Positions 9,244-17,791 of a DNA stretch of 64,000 bases are shown here, piece after piece. The stretch covers positions 621,634 through 685,633 of the forward strand of contig JACRPS010000003.1 of the NCBI GenBank assembly GCA_016223085.1, read 5' to 3'. Position numbers and translations under genes: made by a program. The notes beneath the pieces were generated by a model. It ran no database searches. It was not told where the DNA came from and saw only the letters and a program-made list of their open reading frames with translations. Within the stretch, counting starts at the first letter, position 1, and every line of letters begins with the position of its first letter. The stretch comes from Chloroflexota bacterium (GTDB lineage Bacteria; Chloroflexota; Anaerolineae; Aggregatilineales; Phototrophicaceae).

Positions 9244-9743
9244 AATGAACTAACCTTTGGCTCCCTCAGCGCCAGCAGCACGCCCGCCGCCAGCGGCGGC
9301 AACCACCACAGCGCCGGACGGCCAACCAGCAAAAACAACAGCGTCGCGACGACGATACCGAGGATAAAGCCGTTATTTTCGCGCAGGAACAGATCACGCG
9401 CGCGGTACAGGCGCGACATCCGGGCGAAAAAGACGCCGGCGTACAGGCCGGTCAGCACGATCAGCCCGGCGTAGACCGGCCACAGCGCCGTGTTAAACGG
9501 CTGCGCCAGCAGCGCCGCACCCACTATGCCGTAAGCCAGCAGCGCCACCACCAGAAAAACCCACGTCGGTAGCGGCCAGCGCGCCAGCAGCGCCACGCCC
9601 AGCGCGCTCCCCGCCAGCCAGCACACCGTCACCAGCAGAAACGTGCCGATGCTGGACGACAGCGTAAACGTCAATTGGAAGAACAGCCCGGTTTGCAGCA
9701 GGCCGAGCAGCAGGCCGACGAGGACAGGATACCAGCGCCGCAT
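9240..9743 (-). CDS. Small polytopic membrane protein, partner of the spermidine-synthase-like gene
   Basis: 167 residues, about five membrane segments with short loops and no recognised domain. The ATG at 9743 follows the stop codon of the upstream gene (9745-9747) by one base, so the two are translationally coupled. Such spacing suggests it is a subunit or accessory to the membrane-bound spermidine-synthase-like protein. Function unknown. Confidence 0.7.
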   Translation of the reverse strand: MRRWYPVLVGLLLGLLQTGLFFQLTFTLSSSIGTFLLVTVCWLAGSALGVALLARWPLPTWVFLVVALLAYGIVGAALLAQPFNTALWPVYAGLIVLTGLYAGVFFARMSRLYRARDLFLRENNGFILGIVVATLLFLLVGRPALWWLPPLAAGVLLALREPKVSSL

Positions 9744-9744
9744 G

Positions 9745-11973
9745 TTATTCCCCCCACCGGCTGCGCAGCCAGTCCAGGCTGACGTGCAGCACGATGTCCA
9801 TCGTATCGAGCGTGACCGGCGCGGCCTCCCCGGCGATGGCGCGGACGGCAGGCGTCTCGAAGATGACAAACGAGGTTTCGCCCGTCTGGCGCAGGGCATT
9901 TTCCACGTCCTGCCGCGTAAACGGCAGATCGTCGCTGGCATAGGCAAAACTCCAGCCCGCGGACTCCGCCGTAACCACCATCACATCGTCGAAGTACGGC
10001 AGCAGCGTGGCGACAATCCGGCGGGAAACCAGATCGCCCGGCTCGAAATCGCTGGTCAGGTTGGCGACCAGCACACCGCCGAAATTTAACCGCGCCTTGA
10101 CCGCGCTGACAAACGGCTCGGCGTACAGCGTGGCGGTCTGGATGCTGTAGGCGGCGGGGATGTCCATCGCCACCAGGTCGTAACGGTCGTCGGTATTGGC
10201 GAAGAAATGTTTGGCGTCGTCAATCACGATGCTGCGGTTGGTCAGCGTGTCCATCCGGTTGGCGTCGGCGAAGTAGCGCCGGCTGGCCTCGACCACCAGC
10301 GGGTCAATCTCAACCGTCGTGACGTGCCCCGCGAAGTCCGCGATCATCGCTTCCATCTGCATCGAACCGGCGCCGGCAACCAGCGCGTTATTTGGGCGTG
10401 CCAGCATTCCGGGTATCAAACCCATGACGACATTTAGCCGCTGGCCGCTGTACGTGCCATAGTGGTTCAGGCCGTCCAGATACAGGTAGCGGCTGCCGTC
10501 CGGGTCTTGCAGCACGTCCACTTTCTGATACGGGCTGTAGGCGGTATACAGTGTTTGCGTCCCGGCGGGCAAGCCCTGAAGCTGCTCGTACCAGCGCGCG
10601 TTGCTCCACGCGTTGGCGGCAGGCAGCACGGCCAGCCACAGCGCCGCCGCCCCGGCCAGCAGCGCGGCGTACAGCGGGCGCAGCCGCAGCGCCAGCAGGA
10701 TGGCGACGAGGCCGATAGCGTAGGCCAGCAAAATCGCTGGCAGGCTGACCCCGCCCAGCAGGAACAGGGCCAGCACGCCGCAGGCCGACCCTGCCAGTTC
10801 GACGGCGTACAGCGTGGGCAGCTTGCCCTCACCAGCATCGGCGAACAGCGGCAGGAAGACACTGTAAAATGCCGGCACGACCAGCACGGTCAGTAGCGGC
10901 AGGAGGATATAGGCCGCCGCATACTCGCCTACTGCATCCAGCCCGGCGACCAGCAGCCGGAACCACACCGGCAGCGCCAGATGCAGCGCCAGCGTGACCG
11001 CGCCGATGGGCAGCAGCCAGCTTCGCGGCAACCGCCCGGCCAGGAAATAACCGAGCGACAGCCCGGCGAAGTAGGCCACGCTCACCAGCAGAATCACCAG
11101 TTCCGTGCCCAGCAGCAGCGCCGTCATCTCACGTGCCAGCACCCACTGGACAAGCATCAGGTTCGCGCCGCCGAAAAAGACGATCACCAGCGGGCGCGAG
11201 GGCTGCCAGCGCCGGGGAGATGGTTTGACCACCGCCAACAAACCACTGCGCGGCGCATCGGACGCGGGCGGCACAGGCTGAAGCTGAACATTTACCAGCA
11301 TCTGCTGCCAGTGATCGAGCAGCGTGTAGATCAGCACAACCACACCCAGCATCTCGCACAGTTCTTCCACCGTGCCGATGGCGGAATACAGCAGGCTGGT
11401 GCCGTCATCCTGATACCACTGGTTGGCGCTGATCGCTTCGATGACCAGCGCGCCGCCGACGTACAGCGCGCCTGCTGCGATCATACCGGTGCGCGTCCGG
11501 CGGGGCAGCGCCAGCAGAAAGCGCAGATACACCAGCCCAACCACACCGACAAAAATCGCGCCAACGATGACCCAGGCGAACGTCAGGTAGCCGGACGTGT
11601 CCAGCGCCGTTTGCAGCGGTTCGGTCAGGTTTTCGTGCAGGGCAGCGGCTTCGTCCAGCGACAGATAAACAAAAATGACGGCCAGCCCGAACCAGTGGCG
11701 GATAAACGGTTCGCGGCAGGCGCGCTTCACGGCGGCAGTTAATGCCATGAGTCCGGCAGCGCCCAGCAGCAGCGCCGACGAATACCACGCCGGGATACTG
11801 GCCTCGCGGTTGACGTTGACGGTGCGGACGAAGTTGAGGAACAGGCTGGAGGCGTCGGCGCGCACCGCGTCTTCCAGATACCGGCCTGCGATGCTCTGCG
11901 CCGCCAGGTAGACCGCGATCAGTCCGAGAATCAACGCGACGGTTCGCGCGCGGATGGGGATTACTAACGACAT
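9745..11973 (-). CDS. Polytopic membrane protein fused to a spermidine-synthase-like methyltransferase-fold domain
   Basis: 742 residues. The first ~215 form a membrane region of their own. A second block of about eight membrane helices (about 270-450) resembles the membrane part found in fused spermidine synthases. The C-terminal ~270 residues carry a Rossmann methyltransferase fold like polyamine aminopropyltransferases: VAGAGSMQMEAM (nucleotide loop), VTTVEIDPLVVEASR, VIDDAKHFF and YDLVAMDIPAAYSIQ. The usual GGG of the family is replaced by VAGAGS, and the polyamine-binding acidic residues are not obvious, so polyamine synthesis is uncertain. It is coupled to the small membrane gene downstream. 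Confidence 0.75.
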   Translation of the reverse strand: MSLVIPIRARTVALILGLIAVYLAAQSIAGRYLEDAVRADASSLFLNFVRTVNVNREASIPAWYSSALLLGAAGLMALTAAVKRACREPFIRHWFGLAVIFVYLSLDEAAALHENLTEPLQTALDTSGYLTFAWVIVGAIFVGVVGLVYLRFLLALPRRTRTGMIAAGALYVGGALVIEAISANQWYQDDGTSLLYSAIGTVEELCEMLGVVVLIYTLLDHWQQMLVNVQLQPVPPASDAPRSGLLAVVKPSPRRWQPSRPLVIVFFGGANLMLVQWVLAREMTALLLGTELVILLVSVAYFAGLSLGYFLAGRLPRSWLLPIGAVTLALHLALPVWFRLLVAGLDAVGEYAAAYILLPLLTVLVVPAFYSVFLPLFADAGEGKLPTLYAVELAGSACGVLALFLLGGVSLPAILLAYAIGLVAILLALRLRPLYAALLAGAAALWLAVLPAANAWSNARWYEQLQGLPAGTQTLYTAYSPYQKVDVLQDPDGSRYLYLDGLNHYGTYSGQRLNVVMGLIPGMLARPNNALVAGAGSMQMEAMIADFAGHVTTVEIDPLVVEASRRYFADANRMDTLTNRSIVIDDAKHFFANTDDRYDLVAMDIPAAYSIQTATLYAEPFVSAVKARLNFGGVLVANLTSDFEPGDLVSRRIVATLLPYFDDVMVVTAESAGWSFAYASDDLPFTRQDVENALRQTGETSFVIFETPAVRAIAGEAAPVTLDTMDIVLHVSLDWLRSRWGE

Positions 11974-12014
11974 TCGGTAGTCTCAATCAACGCGGCTGGC
12001 TCGTAAAGCAGACA

Positions 12015-12036
12015 GGGGCAGGCGCTTGCCTGCCCC
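12015..12036. repeat. Short palindrome GGGGCAGGC..GCCTGCCCC
   Basis: A 9-bp perfect stem with a 4-base loop lies between two minus-strand genes. It resembles the GTAGGGGC palindromes but has lost the outer GTA/TAC. Confidence 0.55.
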
Positions 12037-12063
12037 ACTGGTCCTAACCGATGCTGCTAGGGA

Positions 12064-12978
12064 TTATTTGCCCATCCCCATACCACTGCCAGAACCCTGG
12101 TCAATGATGATGATAGTGGGCTGGCAGCGGCGGCGCCAGCCGTTGGCCGGGGCCCAGGGCGGAGGCGGATTGCCGCACCCGCCGTCGTCGCGCCAGACCA
12201 GCCCGCCATCTACGATCACCACGTCCGTATCCACGATGATGATGTTGATTGCCACGATGACGATGGTCGCGCCGGTGCTGACGACATTGCCCTCCACGCG
12301 GATGTAGTCACCCACACGAATGACCGTGAGAATCGGGTCGTTAACATCCACCTCGATCTTGATGTTGTAGATCGTGATGATGTTGATGTTAATTTCCTTC
12401 ACCGGCCCTTCGACCACGATGATGACCGGCAGCCCATCGTCGGTCGCTTCCGGAGTCAGTGTGCCGGTTGGCGTCGGCGTCGCGGTCGGTGGCGTGCCGG
12501 TTGGCGTGGGGGTGGCGGTTGGGAACGGCGCGCAGCCGGTTGTCAGTTGGCCGTTGTTAAACACGTCCAGCACGCCCGCCATGCTGGTCATGCCCTGCCC
12601 ATTGACCGACGATGGTTCGACCGCGTAGGGCAGCCTGTTGGGGAACGTCGCCAGCAGCGCGTCAGCCTGGGCGATGATGCCATTGATGGCGGTGACATCC
12701 ACCCCGGCAGCGGCATTCAGCTTGGCGGCGATTAACTGGTGCGCCAGAATCAGGCTGGCGTCCCCCTGCGACGGCATGTTAAACAGAATCAGCAGTTCCG
12801 CCTGCGAGTAGGTCTGGCTGCCCAGGGTGAGCTGAGTCACCGGCCACTGGGCAGTGTTCTTCCAGTAGCCCTGGCCGTAGGGGCAGGTGGTCGGCTGCTG
12901 CGCGTTGGCGGTCAGCCAGCCCAGCGCGAGCAGAAGCAGCATCAGCACGATAACGGGATAACGGAGTTTGTGCGACAT
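12064..12978 (-). CDS. Secreted protein with CPYGQGYWKN domain and Thr-Pro linker
   Basis: 304 residues. A signal peptide (MSHKLRYPVIVLMLLLLALG..ANAQ) is followed by a ~110-residue domain starting CPYGQGYWKNTAQWPVT with the pattern 'LLILFNMPSQGDASLILAHQLIAAKLN', a type common in secreted proteins of this phylum. Then come a Pro/Thr-rich linker (TPTPTGTPPTATPTPTG) and a C-terminal region of Ile/Val-rich beta strands (EGPVKEININIITIYNIKI..). The start at 12978 is preferred because GGAAGGA lies 5 bases upstream. It was not recognised as an enzyme; a role at the cell surface is an inference. Confidence 0.7.
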   Translation of the reverse strand: MSHKLRYPVIVLMLLLLALGWLTANAQQPTTCPYGQGYWKNTAQWPVTQLTLGSQTYSQAELLILFNMPSQGDASLILAHQLIAAKLNAAAGVDVTAINGIIAQADALLATFPNRLPYAVEPSSVNGQGMTSMAGVLDVFNNGQLTTGCAPFPTATPTPTGTPPTATPTPTGTLTPEATDDGLPVIIVVEGPVKEININIITIYNIKIEVDVNDPILTVIRVGDYIRVEGNVVSTGATIVIVAINIIIVDTDVVIVDGGLVWRDDGGCGNPPPPWAPANGWRRRCQPTIIIIDQGSGSGMGMGK

Positions 12979-13060
12979 AAGTCCTTCCCTCACTACCATC
13001 TATAGCTTAACCGCAATTGGCGCGGAGATGTTACCTGATTCGATGATCGTGGCCGTTCAC

Positions 13061-13076
13061 TAGGACATAAGTCCTA
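13061..13076. promoter_or_regulatory. Palindrome TAGGACATAAGTCCTA upstream of the secreted-protein gene
   Basis: Six-base perfect arms with a 4-base centre lie 83 bases upstream of the minus-strand start at 12978. The 12-base core GACATAAGTCCT recurs at 12974-12985, where it covers the ribosome site and start codon of the same gene. It could be an operator or a structural leader element. Confidence 0.3.
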
Positions 13077-13240
13077 ATCTGAATGGCGAATCATTGGCGT
13101 TTTATCAATTGTAGTAAAAGATCGGCCAGTGCACGAATAGGAAATAAAGGTAACATAAAACGAAAATAAAGTTGGTTTTGTTATTTAACAGAAACGGGAT
13201 GTAGGGTGCGGTGCGCGGCGGGTTCAGACCGTGTACCCAC

Positions 13241-14716
13241 CTACTCCACGATAGCGGCTGGCCGGGTGAGACGGTCGCGGATGGCGGACTGCAACGGCGG
13301 CGGGGCAAGCAGCAGCAGGGTATCGCCCGCTTCCAGCACCGTGCTGCCATCCGGCACGATCATTTCCCCCCCACGACCAACCAGCACCACCAGCACGCCG
13401 CGCGGAAGCTGCAAATTCAGAATGCGCTTGCCAACGGCTTCCGAATCAACCGGGATCATCAATTCCATTAAATCGCTGGCGATTTTTCCATCATCCATCA
13501 CAAACGCCAGCGGCGAATGTGGCTGCTCCGCCTGACGCGCTTCGACGCTCAGCAGCCGTGCTGCCGGCACGATCAGCGTGCCCTGAAACAGCACGGACGT
13601 CAGCACGATAAAAAACACCAGATTGAAGATCATGTCGGCCTGGCTCACCCCGGCCAGCAGCGGGAACGTCGCCAGAATGATCGGCGCCGCCCCGCGCAGG
13701 CCAACCCAGGCCACAAACAGCCGTTCGCGCCACTGCATCCGGGCAAAGGCCAGCGACACCAGCACGCTGACCGGGCGCGCCGCAAAAATCAGGAACGCCG
13801 CGATGAGCAGCCCCGCCGGGGCGACCTGCGGCAGTTCCGACGGGAACACCTGCAACCCCAGCGTCAGAAACATCACGATCTGCATCAGCCAGGCAATCCC
13901 GTCCATAAAGCGACGCAGGCTACGCTGGTGGATAAAGTCGCGGTTGCCCAGCCACAGCCCGGCAACATAGACCGCCAGAAAGCCGTTGCCACCCAATACG
14001 GTTGTGATGCCATAAATCAGCAGCACCAGCGCCAGCATTAGCACCGAATACAGGCCGTCGTATTCCAGGCGCACACGGTTAATGACCAGCACCATCCCCT
14101 TGCCCAGCAGATAGCCGAGCAGCCCACCCAGCGCCATCTGCTGCACAAACATGGGAATCAGATTCAGCACCGATAGCTGTGGTTCCTGCAGCAGCCGGAT
14201 CATGCCCAGCGTGAGGAACACGGCCATCGGATCGTTGCTGCCGGACTCAAATTCAAGCAGCGGTTTCAGGCCGCGTTTGAGGTGTACGCCTTTGCCGCGC
14301 AGCAGCGTTAACACGGCGGCGGCATCGGTTGAGGAAATGATCGCGCCCAGCAGAATGCCTTCCAGCAGGCTGACGCCCAGCAGGACACTGGCGAACCAGC
14401 CGACCGCCAGCGCCGTGATCGAAACCCCCAGCGTGGCCAGAATCAGACCGCGCCGGAACACCGGACGAATATCGTCCAGGCGCGTGTCGAGGCCGCCAGC
14501 GAACAGGATCAGGGCCAGCGCCACCACCCCAACCGCCTGCGCCAGCCAGGGATTATCAAAATAGATGCCACCCGGCCCGTCCGACCCTGCCAGCATCCCG
14601 ATCAGCAGGAACAGCAGCAGCGCCGGGATGCCAAACCGGGCTGCCAGTTTGCTGGCAGCGACGCTCAGGCAGAGAAACAGGGCCGTACCCAGCAGCAGAT
14701 GTTCAATGGGAATCAT
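13241..14716 (-). CDS. nhaP2: Potassium/proton antiporter with C-terminal RCK_C domain (CPA1, NhaP2/CvrA type)
   Basis: 491 residues with about twelve membrane helices and the CPA exchanger core: [38 protein letters not shown] (ion-site helix) and the [13 protein letters not shown] motif with the paired acidic residue. The last ~90 residues form a TrkA-C/RCK_C ligand-binding domain ([48 protein letters not shown]). Members exchange K+ or Na+ for H+ to manage cytoplasmic pH and ions; the cation preference is inferred from the domain order. Monocistronic. Confidence 0.9.
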   Translation of the reverse strand: MIPIEHLLLGTALFLCLSVAASKLAARFGIPALLLFLLIGMLAGSDGPGGIYFDNPWLAQAVGVVALALILFAGGLDTRLDDIRPVFRRGLILATLGVSITALAVGWFASVLLGVSLLEGILLGAIISSTDAAAVLTLLRGKGVHLKRGLKPLLEFESGSNDPMAVFLTLGMIRLLQEPQLSVLNLIPMFVQQMALGGLLGYLLGKGMVLVINRVRLEYDGLYSVLMLALVLLIYGITTVLGGNGFLAVYVAGLWLGNRDFIHQRSLRRFMDGIAWLMQIVMFLTLGLQVFPSELPQVAPAGLLIAAFLIFAARPVSVLVSLAFARMQWRERLFVAWVGLRGAAPIILATFPLLAGVSQADMIFNLVFFIVLTSVLFQGTLIVPAARLLSVEARQAEQPHSPLAFVMDDGKIASDLMELMIPVDSEAVGKRILNLQLPRGVLVVLVGRGGEMIVPDGSTVLEAGDTLLLLAPPPLQSAIRDRLTRPAAIVE

Positions 14717-14778
14717 CGGGTTTCAGGCATGGTCTATCCTTTGATCGCAAATAATAGCCAGCCTGAACCGGAAATGCA

Positions 14779-15903
14779 CTACGACCGCGCCGCCGGGATG
14801 ACAAACTGGCCGATAAGCGCGCGGTTTTCAGTATGCAGCGCGTCGGTTTGTGACGTTATCACCACCACCACATCAAGATTGGGGATGACGGCGATGTACT
14901 GCCCGCCATAACCGGCGGCAAAATAGTATGAATAGCCGCGCTCGGCTGTCACCCACCACAGATAACCGTAATCCGCCTGCTGGGGGAACCCACCCGTGAT
15001 ATGCCGCCGGGTTGAAATGTCCACCCAATCCGCCGGTACAAGCTGTTGTCCGTCCCATTCACCACGATTGAGATAGAGATACCCCAGCTTTGCCATATCG
15101 CGCGCCCGCAGACGCAGTCCGTGCGCGCCGGTCGTATACCCTTCCGGGTCGGTCATCCATTCCGGCGGGGCGATGCCCAGCGGGTCAAACAGGTTGCGCT
15201 GGGTATACTCTGCCAGCGGGGTTCCGGTCGCGCGTGTCAGGATGCCGGATAGCAGATGCGTGGCCGGCGTGTTATAGGCAAACTGCTCGCCAGGCGGGTA
15301 AATGATCGTCATGCCCGCCGCGAAGCGCATCCAACTACCGGAGCGCGGCCAGAACCAGGGCGCGTCTTCTGACCAGTGAAAGCCGGACGACATCGTCAGC
15401 AGGTGTTCGATGGTAATGTCCTTCACCTGTGAATCGAGGCTGTCGCTGTAAAATTCGGGGAAAAATTCGACCAGCCGCTGCTGGATGCTGCGCAGATACC
15501 GCTGCTCCAGCGCAATGCCCACCAGCGCCGAGGTGACACTTTTGGTCACAGACGCGACTTCAAACGGGATGTCGGCGTGAAAACCCTGATAATACTGCTC
15601 GAAAGCCAGAGAGCCGTGCCGCACCACCAGTACACTATAGATATGTGGCAGGCGCTCCTGAATATGGCGGTTCATCGCGTCCAGCCTCGCGGCGTCTAAT
15701 CCGACCGCTTCCGGGAGGTGTTCGCGCCAGCCGTCGGTCGGCCAGTAATCACGGACAGGTGGGACATTGGCAAGCTGCGGTGATTCGGTGGATACACCGG
15801 GCAGCACAGCGGCCAGCGCCAGCACAATCACAACCAGCAGCGCCGCCAGCCACCAGCGATGAGGCGGGAAGTTCAAATCGTTCCTTTCTTCAAGTCTTAA
15901 CAT
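14779..15903 (-). CDS. Serine hydrolase of the beta-lactamase/class C fold, membrane-anchored
   Basis: 374 residues. After an N-terminal membrane anchor (WWLAALLVVIVLALAAVLPG) comes a beta-lactamase-superfamily domain. The SxxK catalytic motif is SVTK (EVASVTKSVTSALVG), the Tyr motif is YNTPATHLLSGIL, and a GYGGQ stretch near the C terminus takes the place of the KTG/HTG strand. These enzymes act as esterases or peptidases on the outer face; the substrate is unknown. A palindromic repeat sits 5 bases upstream of the ATG, where no clear ribosome site is seen. Confidence 0.85.
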   Translation of the reverse strand: MLRLEERNDLNFPPHRWWLAALLVVIVLALAAVLPGVSTESPQLANVPPVRDYWPTDGWREHLPEAVGLDAARLDAMNRHIQERLPHIYSVLVVRHGSLAFEQYYQGFHADIPFEVASVTKSVTSALVGIALEQRYLRSIQQRLVEFFPEFYSDSLDSQVKDITIEHLLTMSSGFHWSEDAPWFWPRSGSWMRFAAGMTIIYPPGEQFAYNTPATHLLSGILTRATGTPLAEYTQRNLFDPLGIAPPEWMTDPEGYTTGAHGLRLRARDMAKLGYLYLNRGEWDGQQLVPADWVDISTRRHITGGFPQQADYGYLWWVTAERGYSYYFAAGYGGQYIAVIPNLDVVVVITSQTDALHTENRALIGQFVIPAARS

Positions 15904-15907
15904 GGGT

Positions 15908-15936
15908 GTAGGGACATGGTGACGCCACGTCCCTAC
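15908..15936. repeat. GTAGGG-type palindrome, GTAGGGACATGG subfamily
   Basis: GTAGGGACATGG pairs with CCACGTCCCTAC with one mismatch. It ends 5 bases upstream of the start codon of the serine hydrolase. Confidence 0.75.
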
Positions 15937-15983
15937 TGCTTAACCATAACACACGCCCGACCTACCGAATAGAACCAGCGCAG

Positions 15984-16009
15984 CAAAAAGGCGCGGGTTC
16001 GCCGCGCCT
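15984..16009 (-). terminator. Rho-independent terminator
   Basis: Read on the minus strand: AGGCGCG, a 7-base loop, CGCGCCT, then TTTTTG. It sits about 30 bases after the stop of the small gene at 16040 and would end the ArsR/small-gene transcript. Confidence 0.75.
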
Positions 16010-16039
16010 CTGTTGAATGGCTGTCGTTGTACCGACCGG

Positions 16040-16291
16040 CTACAGGCCGCGCGCTGAGGGCTGCACCACACCCGGCTGTTCCGCCAGCGCACCGGATTTC
16101 TTTTGCAGGTACGTCCCGGACAGCACCAGCCAGTGACCGAGCGCCGCCAGCGCCGGCTGATAAAAGCGAATGGCCGCCGGACGACCCGCACGTAGCTGGC
16201 TGATGAGCCGTTTGCGTTCGGCGCGGCCCACCAGCTCCTGGTGACGGTGCTGGTGATACAGCCTGTTCAGGTAATCGTGATTGTTGTACAT
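16040..16291 (-). CDS. Small basic hypothetical protein
   Basis: 83 residues, starting MYNNHDYLNRLYHQHRHQELV, rich in His, Arg and Gln, with a moderately hydrophobic stretch in the middle (AIRFYQPALAALGHWLVLSG). GGGAG lies upstream of the ATG, and a clean terminator follows the stop, both supporting expression. It lies 113 bases downstream of the ArsR-type regulator on the same strand, so it may belong to that transcript. No family recognised. Confidence 0.6.
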   Translation of the reverse strand: MYNNHDYLNRLYHQHRHQELVGRAERKRLISQLRAGRPAAIRFYQPALAALGHWLVLSGTYLQKKSGALAEQPGVVQPSARGL

Positions 16292-16404
16292 CGGGTTTCT
16301 CCCATCAGATACGGCTGGAACAGTCCGTGAACGGGCAAAGTTGAAGACAACCCAGGTACAAATGCACCTGGCCGGTGAGCAAGGATCGGAGAAAGAACCG
16401 GGTG

Positions 16405-17514
16405 TTACTTCCGCAAAAAGCGTTTCAGCGCCTGGAGCGTGTCATCAACCCGCTGCGGGTTCAGGCTGTAACACTTGGCAACCTCGCGCCGCCGTTCGAT
16501 CAGGTAGCCGGTGGCCGTTAACTGGCGCAGGTGGCGCGATGCCGCCGACTGGCTTAAATCCAGCATTTCGATCACATCCTGCGCGCACAGTTCATCGTGT
16601 TTGGTCAGCAGTTCGAGAATGCGCAGGCGCGTATCGTCAGATAGCGCGCTCAGGCGCACCAGCAGTTCCGACCGGCTGAGCGCCGGTGAGGTAATCCGCG
16701 CCCCTTCCGGAAGCCGCGCGCCGAAAATCAGCCGGGTAATACCGTCAGCCTCCATCCAGCTTACGTATGGCCCCAGGTGCGCCGATGGGATGAAGATGAT
16801 TGTATCGCCCCATTTGTCCCAGATGCCGCTGAGGTCGCGCCCGGTCACCGTGCGGATCGCCTCCAGCGCCGTCATACGGCTGTAGTCCAACTGCCGGAAG
16901 GCGTCCACCGACTCCTGCAGCATCGGCAGCACCCGCGCCCACTCTGGCCCCAGCCAGTGATTCCACATGTACCGCAGGTGTTCGACCACCACCTGTTGCA
17001 ACCGTGGCGCGTCCTGCAGCAGGTCATGCGCTTCTTCGTAATAGGCACGGATTTGCGCCAGGTTGTCACGTTCTTCCGGCTTTTCCTCCAGCTTTTTGGC
17101 ATGAAGCCGGTCAAACAGGCCAAGATATGCTTCCCGGTCACGAATCAGCGTATCCATATCCGGCGGCTGCGCCCAAACGTAGTCCGGCTTGTAAATCCAT
17201 TCCAGCACTTTGGCGCGCATCTCATCCGGCGTCTGCGCGGCCAGATAATCCACATACGCCGGGAAACTGGGGAATGTTTCCGTCAGAACACAGGTGCTGA
17301 CGTACAGATCGGTATAGGAGATCATACGGTGGCGGTGGTAGATGTCCGGCGGCAGCGCCGCCGCCGTCCGCGTAATCCATTCGCCCAGACCGGAGCGCGT
17401 TTCGTGCGTTGCCAGCAGCGACAGGCTGTTGATCGCGTTGTACACCGGCTCCAGTTCAATGCTCACCGTCACGGTTGAGGTGGGCGGCGCGAGGACAAAA
17501 TCGCGGTCGGCCAT
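16405..17514 (-). CDS. ArsR-type transcriptional regulator with long N-terminal domain
   Basis: 369 residues. The last ~90 form an ArsR-type winged helix: RSELLVRLSALSDDTRLRILELLTKHDELCAQDVIEMLDLSQSAASRHLRQLTATGYLIERRREVAKCYSLNP. The DNA-recognition helix is SQSAASRHLRQL. The ~270-residue N-terminal part is helical and uncharacterised, of the kind found in DUF5937-like regulators. No metal-binding cysteine cluster (ELCVCDL) is present, only one Cys in ELCAQD, so metal sensing is unlikely. An inverted repeat 62 bases upstream could be its own operator. Confidence 0.8.
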   Translation of the reverse strand: MADRDFVLAPPTSTVTVSIELEPVYNAINSLSLLATHETRSGLGEWITRTAAALPPDIYHRHRMISYTDLYVSTCVLTETFPSFPAYVDYLAAQTPDEMRAKVLEWIYKPDYVWAQPPDMDTLIRDREAYLGLFDRLHAKKLEEKPEERDNLAQIRAYYEEAHDLLQDAPRLQQVVVEHLRYMWNHWLGPEWARVLPMLQESVDAFRQLDYSRMTALEAIRTVTGRDLSGIWDKWGDTIIFIPSAHLGPYVSWMEADGITRLIFGARLPEGARITSPALSRSELLVRLSALSDDTRLRILELLTKHDELCAQDVIEMLDLSQSAASRHLRQLTATGYLIERRREVAKCYSLNPQRVDDTLQALKRFLRK

Positions 17515-17575
17515 GCTATCTCCTTAATCGTTCTACCCGTTTAACCGCTTAAACGCATAATATGAATAGACTATA

Positions 17576-17596
17576 ACACAGGTTTGTCCTCTGTGT
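17576..17596. promoter_or_regulatory. Inverted repeat ACACAG..CTGTGT, candidate operator of the ArsR-type gene
   Basis: Arms ACACAG (17576-17581) and CTGTGT (17591-17596) flank 9 bases, 62 bases upstream of the regulator's start on the minus strand and between two divergent genes. Autoregulation is common for ArsR proteins; the link is inference. Confidence 0.3.
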
Positions 17597-17603
17597 CAAG
17601 CAC

Positions 17604-17627
17604 GTAGGACACAATCCATCGTGTCCC
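17604..17627. repeat. GTAGGG-type palindrome, degenerate copy
   Basis: GTAGGACACAATCCATCGTGTCCC: one G is missing in the left arm and the terminal TAC is lost. Core is as in the GTAGGGACACGATC copy at 60674-60701. Confidence 0.6.
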
Positions 17628-17753
17628 GGCAAACGAACCATCGAATAAGCCATAAAAGCGTAAGGCAGAAAGCTGTCCGCTCAACAGGATTCTGCCCGTC
17701 AGGTCATCCCAAACTCAACTTATCTTTATGAACTGGACAGGCTAGAGCGCATA

Positions 17754-17759
17754 TATAAT
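17754..17759 (+). promoter_or_regulatory. -10 promoter element TATAAT
   Basis: A perfect TATAAT 33 bases upstream of the GTG start of the TPR gene. No good -35 hexamer at 16-18 bases. Confidence 0.5.
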
Positions 17760-17791
17760 AAGGAAAGCACACTTCATAAACGGGGGGCACC

